Source: an uncultured Muribaculaceae bacterium
GTDB taxonomy: Bacteria; Bacteroidota; Bacteroidia; Bacteroidales; Muribaculaceae
NCBI GenBank assembly: GCA_947177435.1
Contig: CAMWUM010000111.1
Location: 1 to 6,438, forward strand
Direction: 5' to 3'
Length of the DNA stretch: 6,438 nt
This document shows, in pieces, positions 4,767-6,438 of the stretch (its first letter is position 1; the number at the start of each line of letters is the position of its first letter). A program made the translations under genes and the position numbers. Under the pieces are notes generated by a model. That model searched no databases. It worked only from the letters and a program-made list of their open reading frames with translations, and had not been told where the DNA came from.

Positions 4767-6438
4767 ATGAAAAGGATCACGATATTTGTTGTCGCTTGCT
4801 GTTTGTCATTTGTCTGGGGCGTACAGGCTCAGGCACAGTTGATGCAGCGCGCGGGAGATTTGATTAATACTGTGTTTAGTGACAAGGCTGACTCCGCAGA
4901 GGCGCAAAGCGACGCTGTGGCCGAGAGGAGGCTGCGCGACTCGCTGCGCATCGTCGAGTTGGAGGCACACGTGCGGCAATTGGCAAATGCGCGGATTGAC
5001 AGCGCGTTGGCCAATAACGATAGGTCGCTCATTGATTCGCTGCGCGCCTTTACCCCCGGCTCGCCTGTGGTGGTGGAGGGTGACACGCTGTTCTGCATTT
5101 ATGCCGACTATGGCGGAGTCTCCGCCACCGAGCGCGCCGCAAGCGCCAGCCGGGCAATGCTGAAATGCGGCAAAGACCGAGGCATGCGTGGCGACAGCAT
5201 ACACTGCATCGCAGGCGAGGGAAGTACTGACATCGTGTGCGGCGACATGGTCATAGTCACTATCTCTGATATCGACGCGCTGTGGCTCGACGGCAACCGG
5301 CACGACCTGGTGGAGAAATACCTCCCCGTGATGCGTGAAAAGATGGACGACCTGCGCGGGCGCCACACCTGGAGCGGGTTCTTCAAGCGTGCGGGCCTCT
5401 GTCTGCTGGTGATAGTGGTGCAGTATCTCCTTATTCTCTTTACTAACTATCTCTACCGCCGACTTAAGCGTAGGATAATGCGGTTTACCAACAAGCGTAT
5501 CAATCCCGTTGTCATACGTGATTACGAACTGCTAAACAAGCGCCAGCTGGGACGCATCCTGGTGTTTTTCAGCAATATCCTCCGCTGGCTCGTGCTGCTG
5601 GTGCAGCTCACCGTCAGCGTGCCCATCATCTTCGCCATCTTCCCGCAGACCGAGAAGTTGGCCATGCAAATTTTCGGTTACATCCTCGAACCGATCAAGA
5701 TGGTGCTCAAGGCCATTGTCGACTACATCCCCAATTTCTTTATCATCATCGTCATCTGGCTGTGCATCAAATACCTGATCAAGGGCATTAAGTACATCGC
5801 CAATGAAATCGAGAACGAAAAGCTCAAGATTACCGGCTTCTACCCCGACTGGGCCCAGCCGTCGTTCAACATCATTCGGTTCTTGCTCTATGCCTTTATG
5901 ATAGCAATGATTTACCCCTACTTGCCGGGGTCAAGCTCGGGCATCTTCCAGGGCATCTCAGTGTTTGTGGGCCTGATCGTGTCGTTGGGTTCGAGCACCG
6001 TCATAGGCAACATAATTGCCGGACTGGTAATCACTTACATGCGACCGTTCAAACTGGGCGACCGCATCAAGCTCGACGACACCGTGGGCAATGTGATAGA
6101 AAAGACGCCGTTCGTCACTCGCCTGCGCACCCCTAAGAACGAAGTGGTTACGATTCCCAACTCGTTCATAATGTCTTCGCACACGGTCAACTACAGTGCT
6201 TCGGCTCGGCAGTTTGGCCTCATCATCCACACCACCGTCACCATCGGATACGATGTGCCGTGGCGTCAGGTGCACCGCATGCTCATAGCCGCCGCCGAGA
6301 TGACCCCCGGCGTGCTCGCTGAGCCGCGTCCGTTTGTGTTAGAGACAGGCCTGTCAGACTATTACCCCTGCTACCAGCTCAACGCCTACATCAAGGATGC
6401 AGACAGTCAAGGTCCCATCATGTCAGACCTGCATCAGA
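4767..6438 (+). CDS. Large MscS-family mechanosensitive ion channel, 3' end outside window
   Basis: The frame is open from the ATG at 4767 to the right edge, giving 557 complete codons. A signal peptide is visible at about residues 1-24 (ITIFVVACCLSFVWG core, then AQA). A periplasmic region follows (about 25-205), with a charged, heptad-like helix at about 47-93 and several cysteines. Hydrophobic segments lie near 209-230, 274-292, 323-343, 369-387 and 393-425; the last is the pore-lining segment, rich in Gly, Ser and Ala (GSSTVIGNIIAGL, 408-420). The MscS core signature follows: RPFKLGDRI (426-434), G441, TRLRTPKNEVVTIPNS (451-466) and VNYS. MscS channels open under membrane tension to release solutes during hypo-osmotic shock; the family also contains non-classical members of unknown role. 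The gene is divergent from the flavin-reductase-like gene and has two overlapping promoters. There is no Shine-Dalgarno sequence. The cytoplasmic C-terminal domain is incomplete here, so the total length is unknown. Confidence 0.9.
   Translation, partial: MKRITIFVVACCLSFVWGVQAQAQLMQRAGDLINTVFSDKADSAEAQSDAVAERRLRDSLRIVELEAHVRQLANARIDSALANNDRSLIDSLRAFTPGSPVVVEGDTLFCIYADYGGVSATERAASASRAMLKCGKDRGMRGDSIHCIAGEGSTDIVCGDMVIVTISDIDALWLDGNRHDLVEKYLPVMREKMDDLRGRHTWSGFFKRAGLCLLVIVVQYLLILFTNYLYRRLKRRIMRFTNKRINPVVIRDYELLNKRQLGRILVFFSNILRWLVLLVQLTVSVPIIFAIFPQTEKLAMQIFGYILEPIKMVLKAIVDYIPNFFIIIVIWLCIKYLIKGIKYIANEIENEKLKITGFYPDWAQPSFNIIRFLLYAFMIAMIYPYLPGSSSGIFQGISVFVGLIVSLGSSTVIGNIIAGLVITYMRPFKLGDRIKLDDTVGNVIEKTPFVTRLRTPKNEVVTIPNSFIMSSHTVNYSASARQFGLIIHTTVTIGYDVPWRQVHRMLIAAAEMTPGVLAEPRPFVLETGLSDYYPCYQLNAYIKDADSQGPIMSDLHQ

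Noticed and set aside
4806..5366. 186-codon minus-strand open frame opposite the channel N-terminus
   Set aside because: It is antisense to a gene with signal peptide, membrane segments and the MscS signature. The product shows no domain, and its start has no promoter support.

Overview
This window looks like chromosomal DNA from a gut-type Bacteroidales bacterium, with Muribaculaceae or a Prevotella-like lineage as the best guess. Three things point there. The intergenic regions carry Bacteroidota promoters (TTTG, a spacer of 19-20 bases, then TAnnTTTG). Three of the four visible starts lack a Shine-Dalgarno sequence. The largest protein ends in a type IX secretion (Por) sorting domain. The assignment comes from reading the sequence and not from a database match.

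Layout. Positions 1-110 hold the last 35 codons of a XerC/XerD-type tyrosine recombinase, including the catalytic-tyrosine motif. It overlaps by 11 bases a short-form ribosome hibernation promoting factor gene (100-393), which has an exceptionally strong Shine-Dalgarno sequence. A fully symmetric A8-stem-T8 terminator (397-434) separates this pair from a convergent 1153-residue secreted protein on the minus strand (449-3910). In order, that protein has a signal peptide, a CotH-type atypical kinase domain, a beta-trefoil-like segment, a FIVAR helical spacer, an unnamed beta-rich segment, a GH128-like beta-1,3-glucanase domain and a type IX sorting domain. It has its own promoter with a perfect 14-bp palindrome at the expected transcription start.

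Upstream of it on the same strand, behind its own terminator (4016-4049), is a flavin-reductase-like FMN-binding protein (4054-4617). This gene is divergent from a large MscS-family mechanosensitive channel (4767 to the right edge, cut off), whose upstream region holds two overlapping promoters.

How the genes relate. The recombinase and hibernation factor form one translation-coupled unit. The kinase-glucanase, the flavin reductase and the channel appear to be separate transcription units with no obvious shared pathway. No SusC/SusD pair, transposase, CRISPR array or tRNA is visible. The points most worth following up are the kinase-glycosidase fusion, the strong Shine-Dalgarno on the hibernation factor, and the compact promoter architecture in the two intergenic regions.
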